In this document: one piece after another, positions 8,038 to 16,886 of the stretch
Layout of the letters: each line of letters starts with the position of its first letter
How positions within the stretch are numbered: the first letter of the stretch is position 1
NCBI GenBank assembly: GCA_964458575.1
Contig: CAYWMD010000001.1
Span: 124,001 to 188,000 of the forward strand
Reading direction: 5' to 3'
From: CAYWMD01 sp964458575
GTDB taxonomy: Bacteria > Verrucomicrobiota > Verrucomicrobiia > Limisphaerales > JADLHS01
Length of the DNA stretch: 64,000 bases
The notes under the pieces: model-generated
The model's input: only the letters and a program-made list of their open reading frames with translations
The model's database searches: none
Told to the model about the DNA's origin: nothing
Made by a program: the position numbers and the translations under genes

Positions 8038-10914
8038 ATGAAAACCCTAAAAACCCAAAACCACCTAATTCTTAACACAGTCCTGGCGACGGCCGTGCTG
8101 GCGGTTGCTTTGTTCTTCACCCACGTATCCTCGGCCGTGACGATCGTTGATACGTTCACCAACGCGGCCAATTGGGGACCACCCTTGGTGGGAACCAACA
8201 CCAGGGCAATCGGCATTGGCGGAGGGCATATGAATTTCACGTGCTCCACCTCGATCGACACGAACGGGGCAGCCATCCCACGGATCGCGAATGATCTGCC
8301 GGGCAACACCAACGTGCTGCTCACCACGCAGGACTGGAGTCTGCAGGTGGATGTCCACCTCTATCCGACGCTGCTCACAAGTGAGGGTCAATTCAGCGAT
8401 GTCTTCCTCGGGTTTGGCAAGACCGGCGGGTGGTTCACCAACAACGTGACGTTCGAATTTGGCCACGGGCGGTGGGGCCCTCATAACGGCTACTACATCG
8501 GCGACGACATAACAACCAATAGCGATACAGCTCCGGAGCTGTTCAGTATCTATAACCTGAATTTGACGGCGTCCGAGTCTTCGTTGCGCATGGATTACAG
8601 CGCGACCGCTAAATCGGTCACGTTCTATTTTGATGCCGATGGGCCAACCGGCGGTTACAATTGGGGATTGGCGAAGGGCACCGCCTACCTGGGGAGTCCT
8701 CCCTACGACCTCAATCTCAGCGCCACGGATACATTCACGATTTTCCTGCTGGGGTCATCAGGGCTTCAAGCTGTCGCTAACGGGGAGGCATATCTGGCCA
8801 ACCTGCGAATTGTCGTGAACCAGTCTCCGATTGTCGCGACCGGCTCAGCGACCAACATCACAGACATCTCCGCGACGCTCACCGGCACTGTGAACCCAAA
8901 CGGTTTGCCGACGACGGCCTGGTTTGAATATGGGCTGACTACCAATTATGGAAGCACAGCCGCGGTGACGCTTTCGCCGAGCAACGGTGTGGCGGCACAG
9001 GTGGTCAGCGCTAGCCTCAATGGGCTGACCTCCGGGACGACCTACCATTACCGTCTGAAGGCTTTCAATAGCGGTGGCTCCGGCATCACCAGTGATGCCA
9101 CGTTCACTTTGGCCGCCCCCTTGGCATATTGCTACACCACCAATTCCGGCGCGATCACCATCACGTGCTACACCGGATCAAACGAATCGATCGTCATCCC
9201 CAGCGAAATCCATGGCCTACCAGTCACCAGTATCGGCAACAATGCGTTCTATAATTCCAGCAGTCTGGTCGATGTAACGATTCCCAACAGCGTTACGAAT
9301 ATCGGATCCAATGCCTTCTATGGTTGTATCGGTCTGACAAACGTCACGCTCGGAAACGGCACCATCACCATCGGAAACGCCGCATTCTACCAATGTGGCG
9401 GCCTGACCAGCATCATCATTCCCAACACTGTCACTAGCATTGGGGATAATGCCTTCTATTCCTGCACTAGCCTCAGTGAAGTCAATATCCCCAACAGCGT
9501 GACCAACTTGGGCTATTCGGCGTTCAATTACTGTTTTAGCCTAACCAGTGTCACCTTGGGCACCGCGATAACCAAAATCAAAATAGCGACATTCCAGGAT
9601 TGTAGCGGCCTGAGTAGCATCACGCTGCCAGATGGTGTCAACAGCATCGAAGACAATGCATTTTTCAGATGCACCGGCCTGACCGGCGTTGCCCTCGGTA
9701 ACAGCGTCACCAACATCGGCAGTTCTGCGTTCGCTTCGTGCATCAGCCTAACTGACATCACTATTCCTGACAGTGTCAAGACGATCGGAGCCGGCACCTT
9801 CAGAGAATGCACTAGCTTGGCCGTCATCACGATTCCAAACGGGGTAACCAATATCGAATCACAAGTCTTTTTCGATTGCCGCAGTCTGGCCAGTGTCACG
9901 ATCGGCAACAGTGTCACCAATATTGGGGACTGGGCGTTCTACAACTGCTACAACCTGACCAGCATCACCATCCCGAACAGCGTCACCAGCATCCGAGACG
10001 CTGCGTTCTACATCTGCTCCGGCCTGGCCAGCGTCACGATCGGCAACAGCGTCACCAACATTGGGAACTGGGCGTTCAGTCGCTGCACCAGCCTGACCAA
10101 CATCACCATCCCCAACAGCGTCAACAGCATCGGGAACTATGCGTTCTACAACTGCACCAGTCTGACTGCGATCACGGTGGCCGCGCTCAACCCTGCCTAC
10201 AGCAGCTTGGATGGGGTCATGTTCAACAAAAGCACAAACACGCTCATCATTTGCCCAGCGGGCAAGGTTGGAAACTTTACCATCCCGAACAGCGTCACCA
10301 GCATTGGGGGCTTGGCGTTCTACAGTTGCTCCAGTCTGACCAGCGTCACAATCGGCAACAGTGTCACCAATATCGGGAGCTGGGCGTTCGGTTACTGCCT
10401 CGGCCTTACCAGCGTCACCATTCCCAACAGCGTTACCAGCATCGGGGAACTGGCGTTCGGTTACTGCTCCAGTCTGACCAGCGTCACGATCGGCAACAGT
10501 GTCGACACCATTGGGGACAGGGCGTTCGATTCCTGCCCCAGCCTGACGGAAGTCTATTTCCGAGGCAACGCGCCCGGCCATGTTTCCACAACTTTCGGCG
10601 GCGACAACGTTACGACTGTATATTACCTGCCAGGGACCACAGGTTGGGATTTGTGGATTAGTCCTCCACAGGCAGTGCTGTGGAATCCGGTGGCTCAGAC
10701 CAGCGGTCCCAACTTTGGCGTAATGACAAACCGGTTTGGCTTCAACATCACCGGGACCACGAACATCCCGATTGTGGTGGAAGCCAGCACCAACCTAACT
10801 GGATCGCCTTGGGTGGCGTTACAGAGCGGCACACTCACGAATGGGTCGATCTATTTCAGTGATTCCCAGTGGACGAATTATCCCCGGCGTATCTACCGCA
10901 TCCGCTCGCCTTAA
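8038..10914 (+). CDS. Secreted BspA-like leucine-rich-repeat (LRR_5) protein
   Basis: Secreted or surface protein of 958 residues. A signal peptide (LATAVLAVALFFTHVSSA) is followed by an N-terminal domain of unknown type (to about residue 260), a fibronectin-III-like segment (SATLTGTVNPNGLPTTAWFE...TYHYRLKAFNSGG) and, from about residue 385 to 845, 18 units of 23 residues of the BspA/LRR_5 type (IPNSVTSIGxxAFxxCxxLT). A 35-residue break (NPAYSSLDGVMFNKSTNTL) lies after unit 14. The C-terminus (VEASTNL...RIYRIRSP) is the end domain shared by other secreted proteins here. BspA-type repeats are often adhesive; no ligand is known. ATG 8038 lies 4 bases past the ETF-QO stop. Confidence 0.88.
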   Translation: MKTLKTQNHLILNTVLATAVLAVALFFTHVSSAVTIVDTFTNAANWGPPLVGTNTRAIGIGGGHMNFTCSTSIDTNGAAIPRIANDLPGNTNVLLTTQDWSLQVDVHLYPTLLTSEGQFSDVFLGFGKTGGWFTNNVTFEFGHGRWGPHNGYYIGDDITTNSDTAPELFSIYNLNLTASESSLRMDYSATAKSVTFYFDADGPTGGYNWGLAKGTAYLGSPPYDLNLSATDTFTIFLLGSSGLQAVANGEAYLANLRIVVNQSPIVATGSATNITDISATLTGTVNPNGLPTTAWFEYGLTTNYGSTAAVTLSPSNGVAAQVVSASLNGLTSGTTYHYRLKAFNSGGSGITSDATFTLAAPLAYCYTTNSGAITITCYTGSNESIVIPSEIHGLPVTSIGNNAFYNSSSLVDVTIPNSVTNIGSNAFYGCIGLTNVTLGNGTITIGNAAFYQCGGLTSIIIPNTVTSIGDNAFYSCTSLSEVNIPNSVTNLGYSAFNYCFSLTSVTLGTAITKIKIATFQDCSGLSSITLPDGVNSIEDNAFFRCTGLTGVALGNSVTNIGSSAFASCISLTDITIPDSVKTIGAGTFRECTSLAVITIPNGVTNIESQVFFDCRSLASVTIGNSVTNIGDWAFYNCYNLTSITIPNSVTSIRDAAFYICSGLASVTIGNSVTNIGNWAFSRCTSLTNITIPNSVNSIGNYAFYNCTSLTAITVAALNPAYSSLDGVMFNKSTNTLIICPAGKVGNFTIPNSVTSIGGLAFYSCSSLTSVTIGNSVTNIGSWAFGYCLGLTSVTIPNSVTSIGELAFGYCSSLTSVTIGNSVDTIGDRAFDSCPSLTEVYFRGNAPGHVSTTFGGDNVTTVYYLPGTTGWDLWISPPQAVLWNPVAQTSGPNFGVMTNRFGFNITGTTNIPIVVEASTNLTGSPWVALQSGTLTNGSIYFSDSQWTNYPRRIYRIRSP

Positions 10915-10919
10915 ACTTT

Positions 10920-11098
10920 ATGAGCACCGCATACCAAATCGTCGTTTGCGCCGGGATCGTACCCAATCCGTTGCAGACGCTTGAACCCGCCCGCTGATTG
11001 GCGATTTGCGATTGCCGATTGCCGATTTGAAGAAGTCAGAGGAATGAAAAGATGCCGCCCGCCGTCCTCGCTCCGTGGGCGGACCAATGGCGCTTGAA
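10920..11098 (+). pseudogene. Truncated 5' copy of etfB
   Basis: The first 23 codons copy the intact etfB at 15004 with one amino-acid change (MSTAYQIVVCAGIVP, then N for D, PLQTLEP); a TGA follows two codons later. After a spacer made of GATTGCCGATT-type repeats (about 10991-11043), homology resumes (MPPAVLAPWA against MLPAVLDPWA in EtfB), then fades near 11098. The copy begins 3 bases after the LRR gene stop. It cannot make a functional ETF subunit and is best read as a relic of a duplication or insertion. Confidence 0.85.
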
Positions 11099-11103
11099 TC
11101 CTT

Positions 11104-11122
11104 CGGCGGTCACAGACCGCCG
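11104..11122. repeat. Small perfect hairpin
   Basis: CGGCGGTC and GACCGCCG arms around ACA give a perfect 8-bp stem. It has no T-run, so a terminator role is doubtful. It sits between the etfB relic and the larger inverted repeat. Confidence 0.5.
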
Positions 11123-11135
11123 CTACAATTCCGCA

Positions 11136-11280
11136 GCGCCGTAGGTGCGGCATTGTTGTAGAAATCCATCGCAATAATTCCCAAACTCCGTCAAGAGCGA
11201 CATCTTTTCCCTATGCCACCCCTGACGGGGCTTGGTGATTTTGCCTGACCTGTTCTACAACGATGTCGCGCCTACGGCGC
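11136..11280. repeat. Inverted repeat pair flanking 89 bases
   Basis: The 28-base arm at 11136-11163 is the inverse of 11253-11280 at 25 of 28 positions (right arm begins TTCTACAACGATGTCGCG). The 89-base interior contains a short CCCCTGACGGGG hairpin and no gene. The layout resembles a small non-autonomous mobile element or a REPIN. With the etfB relic it fills the otherwise gene-free stretch 10915-11297. Confidence 0.75.
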
Positions 11281-11297
11281 TTTGCTCGCGGACCACT

Positions 11298-13658
11298 TCA
11301 GGGTTTTCGGATCACCACCGGTTCCGCAACATTAGCCGGTGGCGGTGGATTTTCCGTCGGCTTCGGGAATGTAGCCTCCAGAACCTGCCTTTTCTTCAGC
11401 GTGATTTCGTAGTTCGCGCCAACTTTCCTCACTGCTTCGCGATTCCATTTCGGTTCACGTCCGTCAAAGTTGTCGCGAATCTTCACAACACCGTCGCGAC
11501 CGGCTTTAACGCGCAACCAAGTCGTCGCGTTATTCTCGCGCCGCGCGGAAACGCGGTGGCCACCTTCGGCCCGCAGGTCGGTGAAAGCCGCTTCGTGCCA
11601 GCGCCAGGGCATCGCGGGGAAAATGCGAATCACGCCGGGTTCGCCGCTGCCGGGTTGCGCACTCCAACTTTGCAGGAACATTTCGTGGACGGCTTCCATG
11701 GCGAGGAAATTTCCTTCGAGCGTGAACGGGCGATAGGTGAAGCTGCTGAAACCGGACTTGGTCTGATCGCCGTTGGCGTGAAAACCGCTTCGCAGGATGA
11801 AGGCGCTCGCATAGATATCCAGATTGCGCAACGCCGGCTCGGCATCGCCCACCCGCGCACGCAACGCGGACATCCACCCAAAGCTGTAACCACACCACGC
11901 CCGCGTGCCTAATCCATCCCACTGCGTCAAACTCGCCGCGATGATTTGCTGTTCGCGCTCGTTGCCGTCGGTGGTGATGAGGTTGAAGGGATGCAACGGC
12001 ATGAGGTTGGACAAGTGCCGATGGCTGGTTTGCAGCGGCGTGGATTCGTCGAGCAACAGCACTCCGTCGGATGCGGTGTGAAAGTTTCCGAGTTGCGCTG
12101 CCGATTTGTTCCAATCAGCGGCGGCTTTTTTGTCACCAACGGCAGCGGCCATTTCCGACAACGCCAGGAAGAGCATTTTCACACTGGCGAGATCGTAGTT
12201 GCTATTGGGTTTGAGAAACGCGCGCCGGGTGTTGTCAAAAGCCTCGGGCGAACTGGAGAGCGGCAGCTTCAAAACGCCATTGGCATCGGGCTTGAGAAGC
12301 GAGCGCAGACACACGCCGATTTCCCGGCAGAAGGGATAGGCGCGTTTGCGCAGAAACTTGTCGTCACCAGTATGACGCCAGTGCAGATAGAACAAATGGG
12401 CGTTCCAAGCGCCCATGGTGGGTGAGAGGCTGTATTGCCCCCAACCGCCCAACGCCTGACCGCGCAGGCTCATCACGCCGGGAACCGCGGCACCGGGCGC
12501 GTCGTAGAAATCTTTTGCGAACTTTCGAAACGTCGGCAACAGATTCCAGAGATAGTCCAGGAAGCACGCGCCCTCGTCGAAATCGCCGGACGTGCGGTAG
12601 GCGATGTAGGTCATCTGTGTGTTGAGATCGTTGTGATAATCCCCTTTCCACGGCGGAAGATCGCCGGCGTCGGCGGTCCAGACCCCTTGCAAAGGCATCG
12701 GCGGCGCCCCATGACGCGAGGCGGCGCCATAAAAATACCGCACGAGATAGTAGTGCCGGAGGATGTGCGGCTCGGGCAGGACGATCTGCGAGCGTTGCCA
12801 GAATTGCGCCCACCATTGGGAATGTTCGGCCAGCAGTTTTTCGTAACCACGCTTCAACGCCGCTGCCACCCGCACTCGCGCGACGGCTTGCGGGCTTTTC
12901 CCCTCTTCGCTGGTGGCCACCGTCACCGCCAGCCAAGTCGCATCGCCGACGCGCTTCCAACCGGCGCAAACTGCGTAGGCAAAACCATCGGCCGCCTTCT
13001 GATCGAACCAGCAACAGCCCTCCGCTTGACCGGGCTGTGCCGGTGGGTAACCGAGTTTCTTCACCGATTCCGGTGTGCGCAACTTCACGTCCTTCAAAGG
13101 CGGCCCGGGAATTCGCACCAGCGCGACCGGGCTTTGGACAGTGGCCGCGTTCACAAACGCACGCAACTCTTTGCCGTCATTAAACCGGGCGACGCCCTCG
13201 GCCGAGGCGAGATTCAATTCAAACGCCTGCACGCTTTGGGCCGGGTCCAGCATGATTTCGAGGCGGCCAGCGGGGAGTTTTGTGGGTGAACCACCTTCAT
13301 AGTTTGAATCGAAGATCCGGTTGAACTCCTTCATGCGATCACTTACGACAAGTTCCTGCATGGTCTTCCAGTTGAATTGATCGCGGACTTCGAGAAAGCG
13401 CTTCGACGGGCGTTCGTCCCAAAGATCGCCGCGATCCAGCGAAAGCCGCAGCGTGTTGCTCTCGCCCCAAAGCAAAACACCCATCGTGCCGTTGCCAAGC
13501 GGGACGGCCTCGTCCCACGTTTGGATGGGCGCGGCGAGGCGGAGGTTCAAATCAGGGTCGGGAAGGCGGGAGGCGTTTTGTTGCGCGGCGTTGGTGAGAC
13601 AAAGACCGAGAAGCAGGAGCAAAACCGAGCGACCGACGAGGGTGAGAGCGTTGTGCAT
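11298..13658 (-). CDS. Glycoside hydrolase family 95 protein (probable alpha-L-fucosidase)
   Basis: Secreted enzyme of 786 residues, the usual GH95 size. After a signal peptide (LVGRSVLLLLLGLCLTNAA) comes the N-terminal beta domain with the family motif AVPLGNGTMGVLLWG. The catalytic (alpha/alpha)6 region follows with LQGVWTADAGDLPPWKGDYH, the Asn-rich DYHNDLNTQ (341-349) and SSSPEAFDN, whose E472 aligns with the GH95 general acid. GH95 enzymes are inverting, mostly alpha-1,2-L-fucosidases; some act on galactose. The frame extends to 13934, but ATG 13658 directly precedes the signal peptide. FucP- and FucI-like genes elsewhere in the window fit fucose release. Confidence 0.88.
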   Translation of the reverse strand: MHNALTLVGRSVLLLLLGLCLTNAAQQNASRLPDPDLNLRLAAPIQTWDEAVPLGNGTMGVLLWGESNTLRLSLDRGDLWDERPSKRFLEVRDQFNWKTMQELVVSDRMKEFNRIFDSNYEGGSPTKLPAGRLEIMLDPAQSVQAFELNLASAEGVARFNDGKELRAFVNAATVQSPVALVRIPGPPLKDVKLRTPESVKKLGYPPAQPGQAEGCCWFDQKAADGFAYAVCAGWKRVGDATWLAVTVATSEEGKSPQAVARVRVAAALKRGYEKLLAEHSQWWAQFWQRSQIVLPEPHILRHYYLVRYFYGAASRHGAPPMPLQGVWTADAGDLPPWKGDYHNDLNTQMTYIAYRTSGDFDEGACFLDYLWNLLPTFRKFAKDFYDAPGAAVPGVMSLRGQALGGWGQYSLSPTMGAWNAHLFYLHWRHTGDDKFLRKRAYPFCREIGVCLRSLLKPDANGVLKLPLSSSPEAFDNTRRAFLKPNSNYDLASVKMLFLALSEMAAAVGDKKAAADWNKSAAQLGNFHTASDGVLLLDESTPLQTSHRHLSNLMPLHPFNLITTDGNEREQQIIAASLTQWDGLGTRAWCGYSFGWMSALRARVGDAEPALRNLDIYASAFILRSGFHANGDQTKSGFSSFTYRPFTLEGNFLAMEAVHEMFLQSWSAQPGSGEPGVIRIFPAMPWRWHEAAFTDLRAEGGHRVSARRENNATTWLRVKAGRDGVVKIRDNFDGREPKWNREAVRKVGANYEITLKKRQVLEATFPKPTENPPPPANVAEPVVIRKP

Positions 13659-13866
13659 GACGCAAGGAGTCTTCAGTTTCTGGCGCACAAACTCAAGCTT
13701 GCGGGAACACAGGCAGGTCCGCGACCAGTGGCATACGACATTTTTTGGCAAAGGTTTTCCCGGAGTTGCTCTTGCAGCGGTTTCCGCTTTGCTCTCGATC
13801 CGGTCGGAATCACATTGCCCGTGAGTTTGGACTGAACGGCCTGGTCCGACCGCGCAAATCCGATTT

Positions 13867-14982
13867 ATGAAACTTCCAAAGGTTCTCATCCTGGGCGTGG
13901 TGGTGTTCGCCGTCGGGCAAGCCTTTGCGGGCACATATTACGAAATTACGACGTTTGATGTTCCGTTCGGTTCACCGGGCACGACGACGGCCACCGGGGT
14001 CAACAATCTCGGGCAAGTGGTGGGCAACTACGCGGGGCCGGATGGAGATTATAATGGGCTCTACCCGCACGCGTTCCAGTGGATTGGTGGCACCTACACG
14101 CAGATCACCAACGCGACCTCCATCTGGGGTCTCAACGACGCCGGGTTGGCCGTCGGAGGCAAGCCCGGCGGCGATGGCACGGGCTTGGTGCATGACATCC
14201 ACACGTACGCCCAGAGCGGTTTTCACGTTCCCGGGAAGTATTACACGAAGATTGGAGGCATCAACAATGCAGGCAAGGTGGTGGGCAACTGGTACGACGG
14301 TCTGGGGTCGGGCGCGTTTATCGGACATTACACCAACGACGCGCTTGCCCAGGTATGGAACCATCCTTACGTGAACCACCGCAACGAAAGCTCGACCGCG
14401 CATGGCATTGACAACCTTGATCGCGCCTGCGGGTTCGTGGACGCGCCGTACGATATCACGCCGGAATTGCCCTACTATGTTGGTGGCTTTTCCACCACCG
14501 ATCCCCTCAATCCTGGTGCGTTCACGAATTTCAAATTTGGAACCGCCGAGACCCACGTCACCGCCAGCAATACCAACGGCACAATGGTTGGCTGGTATTA
14601 CTCGGGCGGAGGCTGGACAACCGGCTTCATCATGCAGAGCGGCGTGGCCCAACCCTTTCTCGTGGAACTGCCGCGGGTCATCAGCACGGACATCTGGGAC
14701 ATCAACGACTGCGGCTGGCTGGTGGGAAGTTACGTCCAGTTGAACGAATACAACCAACCCCTGAAACACGGATTTCTGGCGGTGCCGACAACTCCGCAGC
14801 CCATCCCGCTCGAAATGCAGCGCGTCGGCAACCAGCTTGTCTTCACCTGGTACAGCCAGGCGTTCACGCTCCAACGCGCTCCCGAAATCAGCGGAGTCTT
14901 TACGAACATCCCCGGCGCAACTAGTCCCTGGACCAACTCGCTGGGCGGCGAACAACTTTTCTTTCGGCTGGTGGCCGAATGA
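13867..14982 (+). CDS. Secreted HAF-repeat protein
   Basis: Extracellular or surface protein of 371 residues with a signal peptide (LPKVLILGVVVFAVGQAFAG). The body carries several HAF-type repeats recognised by the N-x-x-G-x-x-V-G pattern: GVNNLGQVVGNY, GLNDAGLAVGGK, GINNAGKVVGNW and DINDCGWLVGSY. The repeats are often modelled as a beta-propeller-like fold; no activity is known. The C-terminal 70 residues (LVFTWYSQAFTLQRAPEI...LFFRLVAE) belong to the end domain shared by other secreted proteins here. It starts 208 bases from the divergent GH95 gene and ends just upstream of etfB. Confidence 0.8.
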   Translation: MKLPKVLILGVVVFAVGQAFAGTYYEITTFDVPFGSPGTTTATGVNNLGQVVGNYAGPDGDYNGLYPHAFQWIGGTYTQITNATSIWGLNDAGLAVGGKPGGDGTGLVHDIHTYAQSGFHVPGKYYTKIGGINNAGKVVGNWYDGLGSGAFIGHYTNDALAQVWNHPYVNHRNESSTAHGIDNLDRACGFVDAPYDITPELPYYVGGFSTTDPLNPGAFTNFKFGTAETHVTASNTNGTMVGWYYSGGGWTTGFIMQSGVAQPFLVELPRVISTDIWDINDCGWLVGSYVQLNEYNQPLKHGFLAVPTTPQPIPLEMQRVGNQLVFTWYSQAFTLQRAPEISGVFTNIPGATSPWTNSLGGEQLFFRLVAE

Positions 14983-15003
14983 TTCCCTACCATCGTCTTC
15001 ATC

Positions 15004-15813
15004 ATGAGCACCGCCTACCAAATTGTCGTCTGTGCCGGAATTGTGCCGGACCCGTTGCAAACGCTTGAACCCGTCGCGTCGCCCACCGGGCCGGCGTTGA
15101 AAAATGAAATGATGCTGCCCGCCGTCCTTGATCCGTGGGCGAGCCATGCGCTTTATGAGGCAGCCAACCTCGCGAAGAACGCGCCCGGCAGCAAGGTCTG
15201 GCTCGTGAGCCTCGGCCCGAAAGCCAAGCTTCAGCAGGTGATGATGACCGTTGCCCAGAAGGTGCCGTTTGAACTCGTCGCGCTCGACGGTCCAGCCAGT
15301 GGATTTACCGAGGCCGCGGAAATTGCCGCCGCATTGGCCGACGCGATTCAGACGATTCCGGGTCTCGACAAATCCAAGCTGCTCGTTTTCGGCGGATGGG
15401 AATCGGCTTCGCGCGGCGCGGGTGCGACGTTGCAGATGGTCGGCGAACGTCTCGGCATCGTGGATCAATTTCAAGGTGTGGATCAGCTCACGGTGAACGC
15501 GGAAGGCTCGTTGGAAATTCTGGAGCGCATTGAAGGTGGTAAGCATCAGGTCTCAACATGCGCCAGCCCCCCTGCCCTGCTCGGCTGGGCCACGGGCAAT
15601 CTCCCCGAGCCAAAAAACAATCCGCAGGTGGGCATGACGAACATGCGCACGGTGATGCCGGCGTTGCAGAAAGCCAAGCCGGTAAAACTTGCCGGCGAAG
15701 GTTTGACGTTCGCCAGCGTGACGTTGCCCAAGCAAATGCGCGAAACGAAGGTCGTGAAGGACAAGTCGGCGGATGAGATCGCGGCGGAGATTGTGGAGTG
15801 GATTAAGAAGTGA
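15004..15813 (+). CDS. etfB: Electron transfer flavoprotein beta subunit
   Basis: EtfB-type protein of 269 residues, the smaller subunit of the soluble flavoprotein heterodimer that carries electrons from dehydrogenases to ETF-QO. Family features include the N-terminal strand QIVVCAGIVPDPLQTL, the ALYEAANLAKNAPGSKVWLV region and the C-terminal KAKPVKL motif before a terminal helix. It is divergent from the textbook E. coli/human type. etfA follows after 41 bases on the same strand, so the two are probably co-transcribed. A truncated copy of its 5' end lies at 10920, about 4 kb upstream. Confidence 0.88.
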   Translation: MSTAYQIVVCAGIVPDPLQTLEPVASPTGPALKNEMMLPAVLDPWASHALYEAANLAKNAPGSKVWLVSLGPKAKLQQVMMTVAQKVPFELVALDGPASGFTEAAEIAAALADAIQTIPGLDKSKLLVFGGWESASRGAGATLQMVGERLGIVDQFQGVDQLTVNAEGSLEILERIEGGKHQVSTCASPPALLGWATGNLPEPKNNPQVGMTNMRTVMPALQKAKPVKLAGEGLTFASVTLPKQMRETKVVKDKSADEIAAEIVEWIKK

Positions 15814-15854
15814 GAAACCACGAAATACACTAAACGCACGAAAGGGCTCACAAA

Positions 15855-16886
15855 ATGGAAACCATTCTTCTTCTCGCATACACAGAATCTGACGGTTCGT
15901 TGGCCAAGTCGGCACGCGAAGCGTTGCATGCCGCGCGAACGCTGAACAAGGCCATCGCGGGCTCGAATCTTGTCATCGGGCTTGTTGGCGAAAGCGTCCA
16001 GGCTGGGGCAGATTCGATCGCCGCCTGCCCGGCGACAAAGTATTTTGGTGTGGCGGGCGCGGATTTCAACCATTCGCGTTACGCCACGGATGCAGCAGCG
16101 GCGGAAGCCATCTGCAAGACGGCACAGGCGAGCATTGTCGTGGCCCCGGCGACATCGCGCTGGAATCGCGTGCTGGCCGGGGTGGCGCAGCGTTTTGGCG
16201 GCCGCGTGGACACGCACGTTACCGGCGTAGGCGAAGCGAACGGCCAACCGGCAATCAATCGCTGGTATTATCGCCAACGAATGGAGGCGACAATGGCGCG
16301 GACGCAACGTCCGTGGTTCATCCTGGTTGATCCGGGCAGCCAGCCGGCGTGCGAGTGCGGTTCGGGCACGGCGCAGGTGGAAGCGGTGCCGGTCAATTTG
16401 CCCGACGCATGCAAGCGCACCACGGTGGTTGGAATTCGCGAGCCCAAAGCCGACGCGCAAACCATCCGGCCGGATGCACAATTGCTTTTCGTCACCGGCG
16501 CGGGCTGGACGAAAAAGCAGGCGGACGGCCAGACGCACGTGCCCGAAGCGGAGAAGTTGATTCTCGATTTTCTCAAGGCGACACGCGCCTCGCTGGGCAG
16601 CAGTAAATCGCTGGTGGACCTCGGCGGGGAGGGTCAGGCGGTGCTCCCGTTTTTGTCGCACTTGAACCAGATTGGTCAAACCGGTTCGACGCCGCGGCAT
16701 CCGAAAGGTTTGAGCACCTGTTGCCATGGGGAAGAACCACACACGGTGGGCTGGCGCTTCATTAACGAACGGCGCGCGATCAGTCTCGATCCGAATTGCG
16801 GCTGGGCGCGCGGCAAGGCGGACGTGCTTTACGTGGCCGACGCGTTCAAGGTGATGGCGAAGGTCAACGAATTGCTCGCCGGATGA
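15855..16886 (+). CDS. etfA: Electron transfer flavoprotein alpha subunit (divergent)
   Basis: Alpha subunit of 343 residues, partner of the EtfB just upstream. The N-terminal half is a Rossmann-like domain (LLLAYTESDGSLAKSAREAL; VVAPATSRWNRVLAGVAQRF). The C-terminal FAD domain keeps SKSLVDLGGEGQ and IGQTGSTPRHPKGL, matching the usual RPPVD...IGQTG elements. It departs afterwards: instead of GISGAIQH it reads STCCHGEEPHTVGWRF, and DPNCGWARGKADVLYVAD replaces the usual N-x-D segment. The gene ends one base before the convergent YfhO-type gene. Assignment is strong from context; FAD-site chemistry may differ. Confidence 0.8.
   Translation: METILLLAYTESDGSLAKSAREALHAARTLNKAIAGSNLVIGLVGESVQAGADSIAACPATKYFGVAGADFNHSRYATDAAAAEAICKTAQASIVVAPATSRWNRVLAGVAQRFGGRVDTHVTGVGEANGQPAINRWYYRQRMEATMARTQRPWFILVDPGSQPACECGSGTAQVEAVPVNLPDACKRTTVVGIREPKADAQTIRPDAQLLFVTGAGWTKKQADGQTHVPEAEKLILDFLKATRASLGSSKSLVDLGGEGQAVLPFLSHLNQIGQTGSTPRHPKGLSTCCHGEEPHTVGWRFINERRAISLDPNCGWARGKADVLYVADAFKVMAKVNELLAG

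Noticed and set aside
9193..10560. Regular 69-base repeats, considered as a CRISPR array
   Set aside because: The repeats are coding LRR_5 units in one long open frame, with no unique spacers between identical repeats.
13972..15546. Long open frame on the minus strand (524 codons)
   Set aside because: It lies antisense to the HAF-repeat and etfB genes, with no recognisable domain; a composition shadow.
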